In this document: in pieces, positions 23,318-35,154 of the stretch
Layout of the letters: each line of letters begins with the position of its first letter
Numbering within the stretch: position 1 is the first letter of the stretch
Source: Salvelinus alpinus
Taxonomy: Eukaryota > Chordata > Actinopteri > Salmoniformes > Salmonidae
Reading direction: 5' to 3'
DNA length: 64,000 nt
Assembly (NCBI RefSeq): GCF_045679555.1
Contig: NC_092092.1
Coordinates: forward strand, 5,796,517-5,860,516
Notes under the pieces: model-generated
What the model was told of the DNA's origin: nothing
The model's input: the letters and a program-made list of their open reading frames with translations, nothing else
Database searches by the model: none
Program-made: the position numbers and the translations under genes

Positions 23318-23857
23318 GCAGTTCAGATGGGTCCGCTTGACGCTGACAGAGAAGCAGTTCAGATGGGTCCGCTTGACGCTGACAGAGAAGCAGTTCAGAT
23401 GGGTCCGCTTGACGCTGACAGAGAAGCAGTTCAGATGGGTCCGCTTGACGCTGACAGAGAAGCAGTTCAGATGGGTCCGCTTGACGCTGACAGAGAAGCA
23501 GTTCAGATGGGTCCGCTTGACGCTGACAGAGAAGCAGTTCAGATGGGTCCGCTTGACGCTGACAGAGAAGCAGTTCAGATGGGTCCGCTTGACGCTGACA
23601 GAGAAGCAGTTCAGATGGGTCCGCTTGACGCTGACAGAGAAGCAGTTCAGATGGGTCCGCTTGACGCTGACAGAGAAGCAGTTCAGATGGGTCCGCTTGA
23701 CGCTGACAGAGAAGCAGTTCAGATGGGTCCGCTTGACGCTGACAGAGAAGCAGTTCAGATGGGTCCGCTTGACGCTGACAGAGAAGCAGTTCAGATGGGT
23801 CCGCTTGACGCTGACAGAGAAGCAGTTCAGATGGGTCCACTTGGCACTGACAGAGAA
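23318..23857. repeat. 36-bp minisatellite, 15 copies, 14 identical
   Basis: Exactly 15 x 36 bp = 540 bp. The unit starts GCAGTTCAGATGGGTCCG and ends CTTGACGCTGACAGAGAA. The first fourteen look identical and only the last differs (CCACTTGGCACTG). The unit lacks stops in several frames, so repetitive frames of about 185-238 aa are open on both strands. There is no start context or splice evidence for a protein. The homogeneity points to recent expansion or gene conversion. Confidence 0.97.
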
Positions 23858-24192
23858 ATATACATAACATAGCAACTAATAATGAGAACATTAAACATTC
23901 CAGCCACCTGACAGGCTGACAAAAAACAGCCTGGCCCGACATCAATCATCCTCCCAGACCTAACCTTGACAATTAGTCCCCTCTGATACTCCCAGTAACC
24001 TCTCCCTCTCTTGCTCTCTCTCTGGGCTTTCACTACAATGGGATAGTGCAGCTGTAGGATGAGGACTGAAGAGGAAACAGAGAACATATAATTTGGTTAC
24101 ATTATCAGCCTTATTAGGAGAAATTATGTATTTTAAGAACAGCTGATTTTCCCTTTTTTGAAAATCCCATAATGTATTTTAAAAACAAGTCT

Positions 24193-24360
24193 CATTATAC
24201 ATGTACCTACATGGCTCTACTAGTATGTTATGAAGCATTATACATGTACCTACATGGCTCTACTAGTATGTTATGAAGCATTATACATGTACCTACATGG
24301 CTCTACTAGTATGTTATGAAGCATTATACATGTATCTACATGGCTCTAATAGTATGTTAG
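24193..24360. repeat. 43-bp tandem repeat, four copies
   Basis: Units start at 24193, 24236, 24279 and 24322, each beginning CATTATACATGTACCTACAT. The last is diverged. Confidence 0.95.
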
Positions 24361-25084
24361 TATGTATTGTGTTACTTTTTTATTTTATTTTATTTTTCAC
24401 TTATGATGAAGGACATAGTAGTGACAGAGCAGTGCAATGTTGGTTCAACATATTAATATATTTCATATAAGTTTACACACGAACACGTGGGGTAGTAATG
24501 ATCCTCTTTAGATACCCGAGTAGGCTATAAAGCAGAAGTTAGTCAACTACAAAACAAAGAACCTGCCTTATTTCCCAGAGACTGTTGTATCTAGCAGCGT
24601 GTGTTTTATTATTACAACAGCCTGCAAAAATATGTGAATCAATGATGCCCTGTAGGCATTTGGACATTATATTAGTACTTCCAGCAGATCTAACACATGT
24701 TTGAGTATTACTGGCTCACAGAAGGCCACGGTTCAACCTTAAACATGGCATGGGCTTTAATATTTTAACAAGGTCATACAAGGTCTCCATGTCTTAAGTC
24801 TTACCTCTGTATAATGGTTACCATGTCTTACAGTAGATTAAATTAAGTCTTGAAGTCCTCATAATATGAAAAAATATCTCTTAAAATACTCTGGTTCCTG
24901 AATAAACTTTTTCTCATGACCTCAAAATGTATATAATATGAATTCCATAAATACAACAACTTGTAGATCCGATTTTAAATCTGATACAATCTGAGTACCA
25001 CAGTTATAAAACACAGAAATGGTTCCAATCGTATTTTTCATCATTCATTTTTGCATCTGAGTTTTCATATTTCAGCACAAATCC
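24361..25084. other. AT-rich intergenic, no gene seen
   Basis: No gene or clear repeat. Short open frames only. Confidence 0.4.
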
Positions 25085-25180
25085 CTCTCGGACAAGGTCA
25101 CTTTCATCAATAATTAATATTGCGAATATTTGAGAGTAAATTGAGGCCAATATATTGATAAAACTCACCTTGTCCGAGAG
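25085..25180. repeat. Imperfect inverted repeat with perfect 14-bp ends
   Basis: CTCTCGGACAAGGT (25085-25098) and its exact reverse complement ACCTTGTCCGAGAG (25167-25180) bound a 96-bp hairpin. Pairing continues inward through ATCAATA/ATTGATA with a few gaps. The AT-rich loop contains AATTAATATTG. It could be a MITE or an RNA hairpin. Confidence 0.75.
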
Positions 25181-25499
25181 AGAATTACACGGCTATCAAA
25201 ACCTCACGCCAAGGTAAGCCTACACCAAACACAAGTTAATTAGATTTTTGGGGTAAAATTCACGATGTAAAAACTGAATGACGGACAATCCGTTGGAACA
25301 ATTTTCATGTTTTCTGGGAATTATGACGGGTCCAATGTGGGAGACTATATGCCTTCCATAAATAGTGCTCTTCATTCCTATAGGCCTACATCTAGATTCC
25401 CAGGGTCAGTTTAACCAAACACTCCACTCGCTCATAACATAAGTATTTAGTTACACTATGACAAAGGAGTCATGTCAAATTACTTTTCCCTTTTCCTAG
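25181..25499. other. Intergenic, no gene seen
   Basis: Non-repetitive sequence between the hairpin and the 25-bp array. Confidence 0.4.
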
Positions 25500-25965
25500 C
25501 CTATACCCAAACCCTTTTACTTAGCCTGCACACTAACACTAACCCTTTGCCTTAGCCTGCACACTAACCCCTTTACTTAGCCTGCACCATAAGCCTTTTC
25601 CTTAGCCTACACCCTAACCCCTTTTCGTAGCCTACACACTAACCCCTTTACTTAGCCTAAACCCTAACCCTTTTACTTAGCCTACACCCTAACCCTTTTA
25701 CTTAGCCTACACCCTAACCCTTTTACTTAGCCTACACCCTAACCCCTTTACTTAGCCTACACCCTAACCCCTTTACTTAGCCTACACCCTAACCCCTTTA
25801 CTTAGCCTACACTCTAACCCTTTTACTTAGCCTACACCCTAACCCTTTTACTTAGCCTACACCCTAACCCCTTTACTTAGCCTACACACTAGAAACACTA
25901 ACCCTTTTACCTAGCCTACACCCTAACCATTTTACTTAGCCTACACACTAACTTTAACCCTGTTA
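25500..25965. repeat. 25-bp minisatellite, ~18 copies
   Basis: Repeated word CTTTTACTTAGCCTACACCC followed by TAACC. Edge copies are more diverged (CCTGCACACTAAC) than central ones. CCCTAACCC inside each unit resembles a telomere half-repeat, but no run of TTAGGG units occurs. Confidence 0.93.
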
Positions 25966-26117
25966 CTTAGTCTACAGACTAACTGTAAAGCTGTTCCTTA
26001 GCCTAAAGACTTGCAAAAAGGTATGTGATGTATGACAGGGGGTGGATAGATGTCAGACTCCCAAGCCAAGAACGTATCTCCACTTCAACTCATTGTAGAA
26101 GCAAGCCAGCCATGTAA

Positions 26118-26292
26118 GTGGACCGGACCAGTAACTGACTAGTCTATTACAACATAGTGGACCAGTAACTGACTAGTCTATAACAACATAGTGGACCAGT
26201 AACTGACTAGTCTATAACAACATAGTGGACCAGTAACTGACTAGTCTATAACACCATGGTGGACCAGTAACTGATTAGTCTATAACAACATC
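26118..26292. repeat. 34-bp tandem repeat, ~5 copies
   Basis: Unit begins GTGGACCAGTAACTGACTAG and ends TCTATAACAACATA. The first and last units are diverged. Confidence 0.93.
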
Positions 26293-26456
26293 TCCACCTG
26301 AAACTGAAGCTGAATAATTAGGGGTAGTGAGGTTGATGAATTGCTTTCCTTACCTTCTGGGATTGCAGACTAAATGAGGATGGAGCTAATTGCCGTGTGA
26401 AATACTTTGGCATGAATGGAGGGGGGGGGGGGGGGGGAGATTCATCAAGCATGCAG
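26293..26456. other. Short intergenic stretch with poly(G) tract
   Basis: Contains a 17-bp G run at 26421-26437 and AATAATTAGGGG/GAGCTAATTGCC words. No gene. Confidence 0.5.
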
Positions 26457-26651
26457 CAGACCTGGGTTCAAATGCTATTCGAAATCTTTTAAATACTTTG
26501 CGTGATTGCTCTAGTCTGCCTGGAGTGCCAGATAAGTGGGGGTTGGAGTTTTATGACCAATCTATTGGTTCCATTGTGCCAGGAACGCTCAATCAAGCCT
26601 ATATAAAGTATTTGAAATTATTTCAAATAGAAATTGAACCCTAGTCTGGTC
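26457..26651. repeat. Palindromic dispersed element (family Q), copy 1
   Basis: Left end CAGACCTGGGTTCAAATGCT pairs with the right part (AAATAGAAATTGAACCC...GTCTG). The interior has GTCTGCCTGGAGTGCCAGAT and ATTGTGCCAGGAACGCTCAA. A second copy lies at 38792-38982 with clearer ends. Non-coding, probably a MITE. Confidence 0.7.
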
Positions 26652-26929
26652 TGCAGCCATCACAACTGGAACTGCTCTGAACTCTGACCTCTGCTTATGC
26701 CTGCTAGAGTTCACTGGATGTCTATAAATCATTGGCTGCTTACAGCTGAGAGTGCTTGCCCTGAGTCATCAACATGCGATAATATAAGTCCCGACTGACT
26801 GCATTATCCCCCAGTTCAAACCAGGCTATGTTTTAAACTCGCTCACTCTCTTACTCCCGCCGTCATGCACATTGCAGGAAATGAAGACCAGGTGGCTTTA
26901 AAAGACAGAGCGCAGCCTGTAGTAGCATA
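26652..26929. other. Intergenic, no gene seen
   Basis: Non-repetitive. TATAAATCATTGGCTGCTTA and GATAATATAAGTCC could belong to a regulatory block, without further support. Confidence 0.3.
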
Positions 26930-27090
26930 ACGCTGCCTGTTATTACATAAAGCTGCTGTTATAACATAATGCTGCTGTTTAACATAAAGCTGTCTGTTAT
27001 AACACAAAGCTGCTATTATAATATAAATCTGTCTGTTATTACATAAAGCTGCTGTTATAATATAAATCTGTCTGTTATAACATAAAGCTC
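26930..27090. repeat. Irregular repeats of TAACATAAAGCTGCTGTTA type
   Basis: About eight imperfect units of 19-34 bp built from ACATAAAGCTG and CTGTTATAA. They directly precede the long 34-bp array. Confidence 0.85.
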
Positions 27091-27094
27091 AAAA

Positions 27095-28996
27095 CCCTGC
27101 AGCTATATGTTACTTCCCTGGTTAAATACCCAGAGGTGTTATACTACTGTCCTGGTTAAATACCCTGAGGTGAGAATCTACTGCCCTGGTTAAATACCCT
27201 GAGGTGTTATACTACTGTCCTGGTTAAATACCCTGAGGTGAGAATCTACTGCCCTGGTTAAATACCCTGAGGTGTTATACTACTGCCCTGGTTAAATACC
27301 CCGAGGTGAGAATCTACTGCCCTGGTTAAATACCCTGAGGTGTTATACTACTGTCCTGGTTAAATACCCTGAGGTGAGAATCTACTGCCCTGGTTAAATA
27401 CCCTGAGGTGTTATACTACTGCCCTGGTTAAATACCCTGAGGTGAGAATCTACTGCCCTGGTTAAATACCCTGAGGTGTTATACTACTGTCCTGGTTAAA
27501 TACCCTGAGGTGAGAATCTACTGCCCTGGTTAAATACCCTGAGGTGTTATACTACTGCCCTGGTTAAATACCCTGAGGTGAGAATCTACTGCCCTGGTTA
27601 AATACCCTGAGGTGTTATACTACTGTCCTGGTTAAATACCCTGAGGTGAGAATCTACTGCCCTGGTTAAATACCCTGAGGTGTTATACTACTGCCCTGGT
27701 TAAATACCCTGAGGTGAGAATCTACTGCCCTGGTTAAATACCCTGAGGTGTTATACCACTGCCCTGGTTAAATACCCTGAGGTGAGAATCTACTGCCCTG
27801 GTTAAATACCCTGAGGTGTGATACTACTGCCCTAACTAACTACCCTGAAGTGTGATTCTACTGCCCTGGTTAAATACCCTGAGGTGTGATACTACTGCCC
27901 TAACTAACTACCCTGAAGTGTGATTCTACTGCCCTGGTTAAATACCCTGGGGTGTGATACTACTGCCCTGGTTAAATACCCTGAGGTGAGAATCTACTGC
28001 CCTGGTTAAATACCCTGAGGTGAGATTCTACTGCCCTGGTTAAATACCCTGAGGTGTTATACTACTGCCCTGGTTAAATACCCTGAGGTGTTATACCACT
28101 GCCCTGGTTAAATACCCTGAGGTGAGATACTACTGCCCTGGTTAAATACCCTGAGGTGAGATTCTACTGCCCTGGTCAAATACCCTGAGGTGAGATTCTA
28201 CTGCCCTGGTTAAATACCCTGAGGTGTTATACTACTGCCCTGGTTAAATACCCTGAGGTGTGATTCTACTGCCCTGGTTAAATACCCTGAGGTGTTATAC
28301 TACTGCCCTGGTTAAATACCCTGAGGTGTGATTCTACTGCCCTGGTTAAATACCCTGAGGTGTGATTCTACTGCACAGGTTAAATACCCTGAGGTGTGAT
28401 TCTACTGCCCTGGTTAAATACCCTGAGGTGTGATACTACTGCCCTGGTTAAACACCCTGAGGTGTGATTCTACTGCCCTGGTTAAATACCCTGAGGTGTG
28501 ATTCTACTGCCCCGGTTAAATACCCTGAGGTGTGATTCTACTGCCCTGGTTAACTGCCCTGAGGTGTGATTCTACTGCCCTGGTTAAATGCCCCGAGGTG
28601 GGATTCTACTGCCCTGTTTAAATGCCCTGAGGTGTGATTCTACTGCCCTGGTTAAATGCCCTGAGGTGGGATTCTACTGCCCTGGTTAAATACCCTGAGG
28701 TGTGATTCTACTGCCCAGGATAAAGGCCCTGAGGTGTGATTCTACTGCCCAGGATAAATGCCCTGAGGTGTGATTCTACTGCCCTGGTTAAACACCCTGA
28801 GGTGTGATTCTACTGCCCTGGTTAAATACTTTGAGGTTTGTTTCATCTGCCCTGGTTAAATACCCTGAGGTGTGATTCTACTGCCCTGGTTAAATACCCT
28901 GAGGTGTGATTCTACTGCCCTGGTTAAATACCCTGAGGTGTTATACTACTGCCCTGGTTAAATGCCCTGAGGTTTGTTTCATCTGCCCTGGTTAAT
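27095..28996. repeat. 34-bp minisatellite, ~55 copies with higher-order structure
   Basis: Unit CTGCCCTGGTTAAATACCCT plus GAGGTG(TG)ATTCTA. In the left part, units alternate between GTTATACTA and GAGAATCTA variants. Between about 27281 and 27760 the GTCC/GCCC difference also alternates, giving a 136-bp (4 x 34) higher-order period. The right part is dominated by GTGATTCTA units with sporadic variants (AACTGCC, AGGATAAA, TTTGTTTCAT). Stops are frequent and no coding role is seen. Confidence 0.96.
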
Positions 28997-29321
28997 TGTG
29001 TTTGTGTGTTTGTCACTTTGCTGTTACCAGCCACAATACTGAGTTTGAGCTTTTGTTGGCTTTTTTTGTAGCCTACTGTACCCTACTTGTGTGAGATGTA
29101 AAATAGTTTTATAACTCTTCCAATGTCCCAATATTCATCAAATGAATTAGCATCACAAATCCCCTTATTCACTATGATTTAGTGTGTGAATTCTATCTTC
29201 TATCCAACAGGCTTTCCATGGAGATGGCAGGATATGACGAGACATTCCTTTTCTCCCTCATCTGAAATCAATTACATTTCCAGTTTGTTTGCCACTACAC
29301 CACTAAGCAAAATGGGCATGC
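28997..29321. other. Intergenic, no gene seen
   Basis: Non-repetitive flank of the 34-bp array, without coding signal. Confidence 0.4.
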
Positions 29322-29410
29322 GTCCCAAGTGGCACCCTATTCCCTACAAGCCCACAGAGCTCTGGTCAAAAGTAGTGCACTATGTAGGGAATAGGGTGCC
29401 ATTTTGGGAC
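29322..29410. repeat. Palindromic MITE family P, nearly complete
   Basis: It runs from GTCCCAAGTGGCACCCTATT to GGTGCCATTTTGGGAC. The left half of the hinge is shortened. Confidence 0.88.
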
Positions 29411-30223
29411 ATGTATGACATATCCCTCGCCACCTGCAACTCAAGCAGCCAGCAGGGCCAGCCAGACATTGTCTGTGTGTTTTACTATCAGTTAAAACTG
29501 CTGGTGACTCATACATTTAAATTCAGTTGAACTGGAACGTTTAGAGCACAGGGTGTTTTGGATGTTTCCTGGCTCAAGCTGAAAACACCTGACCACTGAT
29601 CTTACTGTGCGAGTCACTGCTCATATATCAACAGAGTAGGAGCCTGAACAGATGTCGTGGAACCAGCAGAGATCCCAACTAACCCAAGACCTGGCTGAAT
29701 GACTGGCTGCTTTTTAGAGCACGCTATATTTGTGAGACTAGATCAGAGGTCCAATGCCATGTTTTGTTAATCTTCTCAATAAATCTTCGTATTCTTTTTT
29801 TTTTTTAAGACATGCATACTACCTATTCAGTTTTGTTGACCTGTAAGTTGAAAGGTTAACTGTAGGCCTACTGTAAGTATAAAAGTTCACATCGAATCTT
29901 TTGATGCTTCGTGTTAACCCTGTGACACTAGGCTAGGCTATGCTAGTCAGCGTTTTTGATGACAGTTATCCCGGATCCGGGATGGGTGGTCCAGAGAGGT
30001 TTTAAGTATCCTTCGCTTAAGTATCAGGGTTATTGTCCCGTTATCCAAACTCAAAAGAGGGATGACAACAACCTCAAGAAGCTAGTCAACAAACCACCGT
30101 GTGAACATGAACAGTGATCGCTGAATAACCTTGATGAATGTTCTAGAACACCTAGTGAATTATCTCCACCCAAAGACTTTCAATTGATTTCTCCTGTGTG
30201 ACCTTTTTCTTAACACTTAAAGA
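29411..30223. other. Intergenic, no gene seen
   Basis: No gene. A T-rich run at 29795-29808 and ordinary single-copy-like sequence. Old repeat fragments cannot be excluded. Confidence 0.35.
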
Positions 30224-30228
30224 GTATG

Positions 30229-30632
30229 TGTCACGTTCGTCTTCCTCCTCGTCTGAGGAGGAGAAGTTTGAAGGATCGGAGGACCAATATGCAGCGTGGT
30301 ATGTATTCATCTTGATAATTTATTAACAAAGAGAACACTTAACGAAACTATACAAAAATAACAACCGGACAACGAACGTGAAGCTATAATAAGAAATGTG
30401 CTGACACAAGCAACTAACATAGACAATCATCCACAACCCACAATGACAAAACAGGCTACCTAAATACGGTTCCCAATCAGAGACAACGACTAACACCTGC
30501 CTCTGAGAACCATATCAGGCCAAACACAGAAACAGACAAACTAGACATACAACATAGAATGCCCACTCAGATCACACCCTGACCAAACAAAACATAGAAA
30601 CATACAAAGCAAACTATGGTCAGGGCGTGACA
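30229..30632 (-). mobile_element. Solo LTR of an LTR retrotransposon, 5-bp target duplication
   Basis: A 404-bp unit starting TGTCACG and ending CGTGACA (TG...CA with short inverted repeats), flanked on both sides by GTATG (30224-30228 and 30633-30637). No internal gag-pol or second LTR is present, so it is a solo LTR left by recombination. On the minus strand AATAAA occurs near 30320, which suggests that orientation. It resembles LTRs common in salmonid DNA, possibly Ty3/gypsy type; the family is not certain. Confidence 0.88.
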
Positions 30633-30637
30633 GTATG

Positions 30638-31776
30638 GATCACCCTCTCACCTTGGTTATTTGATTACTTAGCTATTTATTTCCCCTTAAGTATAATACA
30701 TGATGTAATATGTAAGGAATAAAACCACTCTTCAACACAGTATTGTGTGAGGATAATAGCATCTAATATTGCCACTTAACGGGGTAAGTCTCAGGAAGCT
30801 TGATGTAAGCCATTGTAAACAAGACTCCGAATGTCAATTGACTGTAACTGAAATGTACTGAAAATGAGATAATAGAGGACGCTGAAGTATCAGACACAAG
30901 ACAATGCATAGTGATCTATAGCACTGTTGTAATGTTATATCGTAGTCATTGATCTGAACATCAGAAGGTTACTTTGAGACGTCTCTTTCTGCCAAAAGGA
31001 GTTATATTACAGCTCAAATATTTCTCTTTGACAACCTCCCTTATAGGATACATTACAATACAATGTCCCACTCTTATTGAAACGTACAACTTGGCAACCA
31101 GGCAAGGCATTGCCCCGAGGCTGGTTAGGTATACTGTAAGCAATCTAATTGAAGAAGCTAAAATGGACACCAAGTAGACGTTTACTTTCCCATTATCATA
31201 GCAGCTTTGTTGTGGTATGTACAGGATTTAGTCTAAATCAAAAACACAGGGATTCCCACGGTACTGTTGCATAACTCAAAAGCTGAAAGAAAAACAGCAA
31301 AGAAAATACTGCTCCAAGACATGAATATATAAATTAATAAATACATAAATAGTATATCTACAGTACATTCAGTATTTTTAAATCAAGCATTTAGGTATAG
31401 AAACACTTGGGATACTCTGTATTAAAATCCTGTTGTTTTTACGGTTGAATGTATTGTTGTTTAAACCAAAGTTTCCTTGGAATTTACGGTAATATACTGT
31501 ACCTTTGTTTACAGTGACTTACAGGTAACTGGCTGCCAGTAAGTTACCATAAAAACAACAGGATAGTTTTTTTTTTTTACAATGTATGGTAGGTTACAAG
31601 TGGTCTAGGTAATTGTTATGTATGGTACGGCGTGCTGTACGTTGTACTGTACGTTGCTATGGTTTACTGTATGAGAGTGTGTTGCTTTACATATGAATGG
31701 GTTATCAGAATGACACATTTGACAAGTCATTAGACATCAGAGTGATGTACATTGTGAAACCGTTCTACAGCTGAGC
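30638..31776. other. Intergenic DNA with a small dispersed repeat
   Basis: No gene seen. At about 31500-31600, CAGTGACTTACAGGTAACTGG and CCAGTAAGTTACC are mutually inverted around the hinge GCTG, forming a small palindrome of a dispersed repeat. The rest is AT-rich without clear structure. Confidence 0.4.
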
Positions 31777-32014
31777 TACAATGAACAAAAATATAAACGC
31801 AACATGCAACAATTTCAAAGATTTTACTTCAGTTACAGTTCATATAAGGAAATCAGTCAATTTAAATAAATAAATTAAGCCCTAATCTATGGATTTCACA
31901 TGACTGGGAATACGGATATGCAAAAAGGTAGGAGTGTGGATTAGAAAACCAGTCAGTATCTTGTGTGACCACTTGCCTCATGCAGCTCCACACATCTCCT
32001 TCTTATAGAGGTGA

Positions 32015-32449
32015 TCAGGCTGTTGATTGTGGCCTGTGGAATGTTGTCTCACTCCTCTTCAATGGCTGTGCAAAGTACTGGATATTGGCAGGAATTGGAA
32101 CACGCTGTCGCACACGTCGATCCAGAGCATCCCAAACATGCTCAATGGGTGACATGTCTGGTGAGTATGCAGGCCATGGAAGAACTGGGACATTTTCAGC
32201 TTCTAGGAATTGTGTACAGATCCTTGTGAAATGGGGCCATGTGTTATCATGCTGAAACATGAGGTGATGGCGGCAGATGAATGGCACGACAATGGGCCTC
32301 AGGATCTCGTCACGGTATCCTCTGTTCACAGCATTGACATCAGTAAACCTATATCTGCCCGGGAACAGTTGAAACCGGGATTTCATATGTGAAGAGCACA
32401 CATCTCCAGCGTGCCAGTGGCCATTGAAGGTGAGCATTTGCCCACTCAA
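32015..32449 (-). pseudogene. Tc1-like transposase C-terminal fragment
   Basis: A 144-codon open segment keeps two catalytic-site contexts, MFQHDNTWPH (second Asp) and PDMSPIEHVWDALDRRVR (Glu), plus SRFQLFPGRYRF upstream. The N-terminal DNA-binding part is lost beyond the breakpoint. A DDE transposase remnant with no functional frame. Confidence 0.88.
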
Positions 32450-32675
32450 GTCAGTTAAGACACCAAACTGCAGTCAGGTCAAGACCGTGGTGAGGACGAC
32501 GAGCACGCAGATGAGCTTCCCTAAGAAGGTTTCTGACTGTTTTTGCAGAAATTATTTTGGTTGTAAAAAAAAAACATAGTTCCATCAGCTGTCTAGGTGG
32601 CTAGTCTCAGACGATCCTGCAGGTGAAGAAGCTGGATGTGGAGGTTCTGGGCTGGCGTGGTTACACATGGTCTGC

Positions 32676-33640
32676 AGCAGTGCTTAATTTGTAAATCGGG
32701 AGGCGCCGGAAAACAGCGAGAGGGAGGTGACCAGGAAGCTCTGAGATACCGGAAAATCCCCTTTATAATAAATCACTGCATGCATATCATCCCATGTGCG
32801 TAGCAGTCTAGACTAGAGCAGAAGAGTAGAGGCGATTGTAGCCTAGGGTCCGGGAAAAACTGAGCCTTTCATAAACGCATTTCATGCAATTCTATGTCAT
32901 TTTACATGACTGGAGACTTTCAGAGAATTTCTTTTAATACCACACAAGTTATTTAAATGTCAAGCTACTTTGACACTGACAAACTAAGAATGTGAGATCA
33001 CTTAAAAAGGTGTGTGGAGACACACATTGTACAATATGAGGAGGATATTATAGTCCTTCACCGACTCACCCAATAATTCGCCGCTCACTCACCAGCGATG
33101 GCCGATGTGCCAAAAGCCTATCTCTTTCGTTTTAGTTTGTAAAAACAATGCTGTTTGCTCCATAGGCCTATTTTGGAAGTTAGGCCTATTTGGAAGTTGA
33201 TCAACTAGCCTACAGACAGAATAGTATTTTTGTTTCAGCAGGAGCCATTTGCTTTCCAACCTGTGCTATCCCACAATTGTGTTTGAAATATTGCGAAAGG
33301 TCTGTTTTGGCTGCATGCTGTTCGCTGACAACATTCTACCCATGGCTATGATTCTATAAGGAAATAAATGATCAAGTGCAACGCAGGAGAGATGAGAGTT
33401 GCAGGCTCATGTCTATCAGACTAGAGAGAGGGAGAGAGATCCTAGAAAGTGAATCACATTCTGGTTCTGTGAGAGATACAGGCAAGCTTCTCTCTCACAC
33501 CACAGCAACTGCCACGAGTTGGTCTCTAGGCTACAATGTTGTGTAAAATCATAAACCGGGGCTGAATCAATTCTTAGAATATCAGGCTTGGGTTGAAAAT
33601 CAACGTTTTCACATTAGGCCATGTTTTTAAAACTACTCAT
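32676..33640. repeat. Insertion of unknown repeat within the Tc1-like element
   Basis: Starts near AGTGCTTAATTTGTAAATCG with GGAGGCGCCGG and ends before CTCATTTTAGAGTGGCC, where the transposon resumes. No open frame or LTR-like end is recognised. It may be a non-autonomous DNA element of a salmonid family. Boundaries are inferred from the surrounding transposon. Confidence 0.5.
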
Positions 33641-33969
33641 TTTAGAGTGGCCTTTTATTGTCCCCAGCACAAGGTGCACCTGTGTAATGATCATGCCGTT
33701 TAATCAGCTTCTTGATATATGACAAACGTCAGGTGGATGGATTATCTTGGCGAAGGAGAAATTCTCACTAACAGAGATGTAAACACATTTGTGCACAACA
33801 TTTTAGAGAAATAAGCTTTTTGTGCAAATTTCTGAGATCTTTTATTTCAGCTCATGAAACACGGGACCAACATTTTACATGTTGCGTTATTATTCCAGAC
33901 ATTACGGTAAAATTGAATCTGTTTTCTGTGTTTACTTTGTTAGCATTTCAGAATGTTCACAGACTAATA

Positions 33970-34759
<790 letters not shown>

Positions 34760-35154
34760 CCCTTAAGGATAAACCACATGAATTTCACATGTGATCACGT
34801 GTTTCATGATTTATGTAACAGCAACATGTGATAACATGAAACTACACGTGACAACATTTGAAAGATTTTCACATGCGAAAGTGCCAATTCGAATTTCACA
34901 TGTGAAAGTTAGATTTTCACATGTGAAAGTAAAACTGCAATTTTCACGTGATAGTTTTTCACATATAGAAATGCAATTCCATCAGTAGCGGCTCCTCAGA
35001 GGAGGAAGGGGAGGACCATTTTACTCAGTGAATTTCATACAAATCTAAATTGTGAAACACTAAAAAAGTAATTTTTTTTGATAAACTATACTAAATATAT
35101 TCACGTCACCAAATAACTGATTAAAACACACTGTTTTGCTATGACGATCTAGAG

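Larger units (their letters stand above)
31777..33890 (-). mobile_element. Tc1/mariner-like transposon split by an insertion
   Basis: Left end TGAACAAAAATATAAACGCA and right end TTTACATGTTGCGTTA are inverted versions of each other. Between them the transposase region (minus strand) occupies 32015-32530, and the 33640-33890 segment holds the other end (TTATTGTCCCCAGCACAAGG, TTTATTTCAGCTCATGAAAC). About 1 kb (32676-33640) of foreign sequence replaces part of the transposase 5' region. Inactive. Confidence 0.85.

Noticed and set aside
23229-23945. Repeat proteins of 185-238 aa at the 36-bp array
   Set aside because: The unit is a multiple of three and lacks stops, so several frames on both strands are equally open. 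No gene-like flanks were seen.
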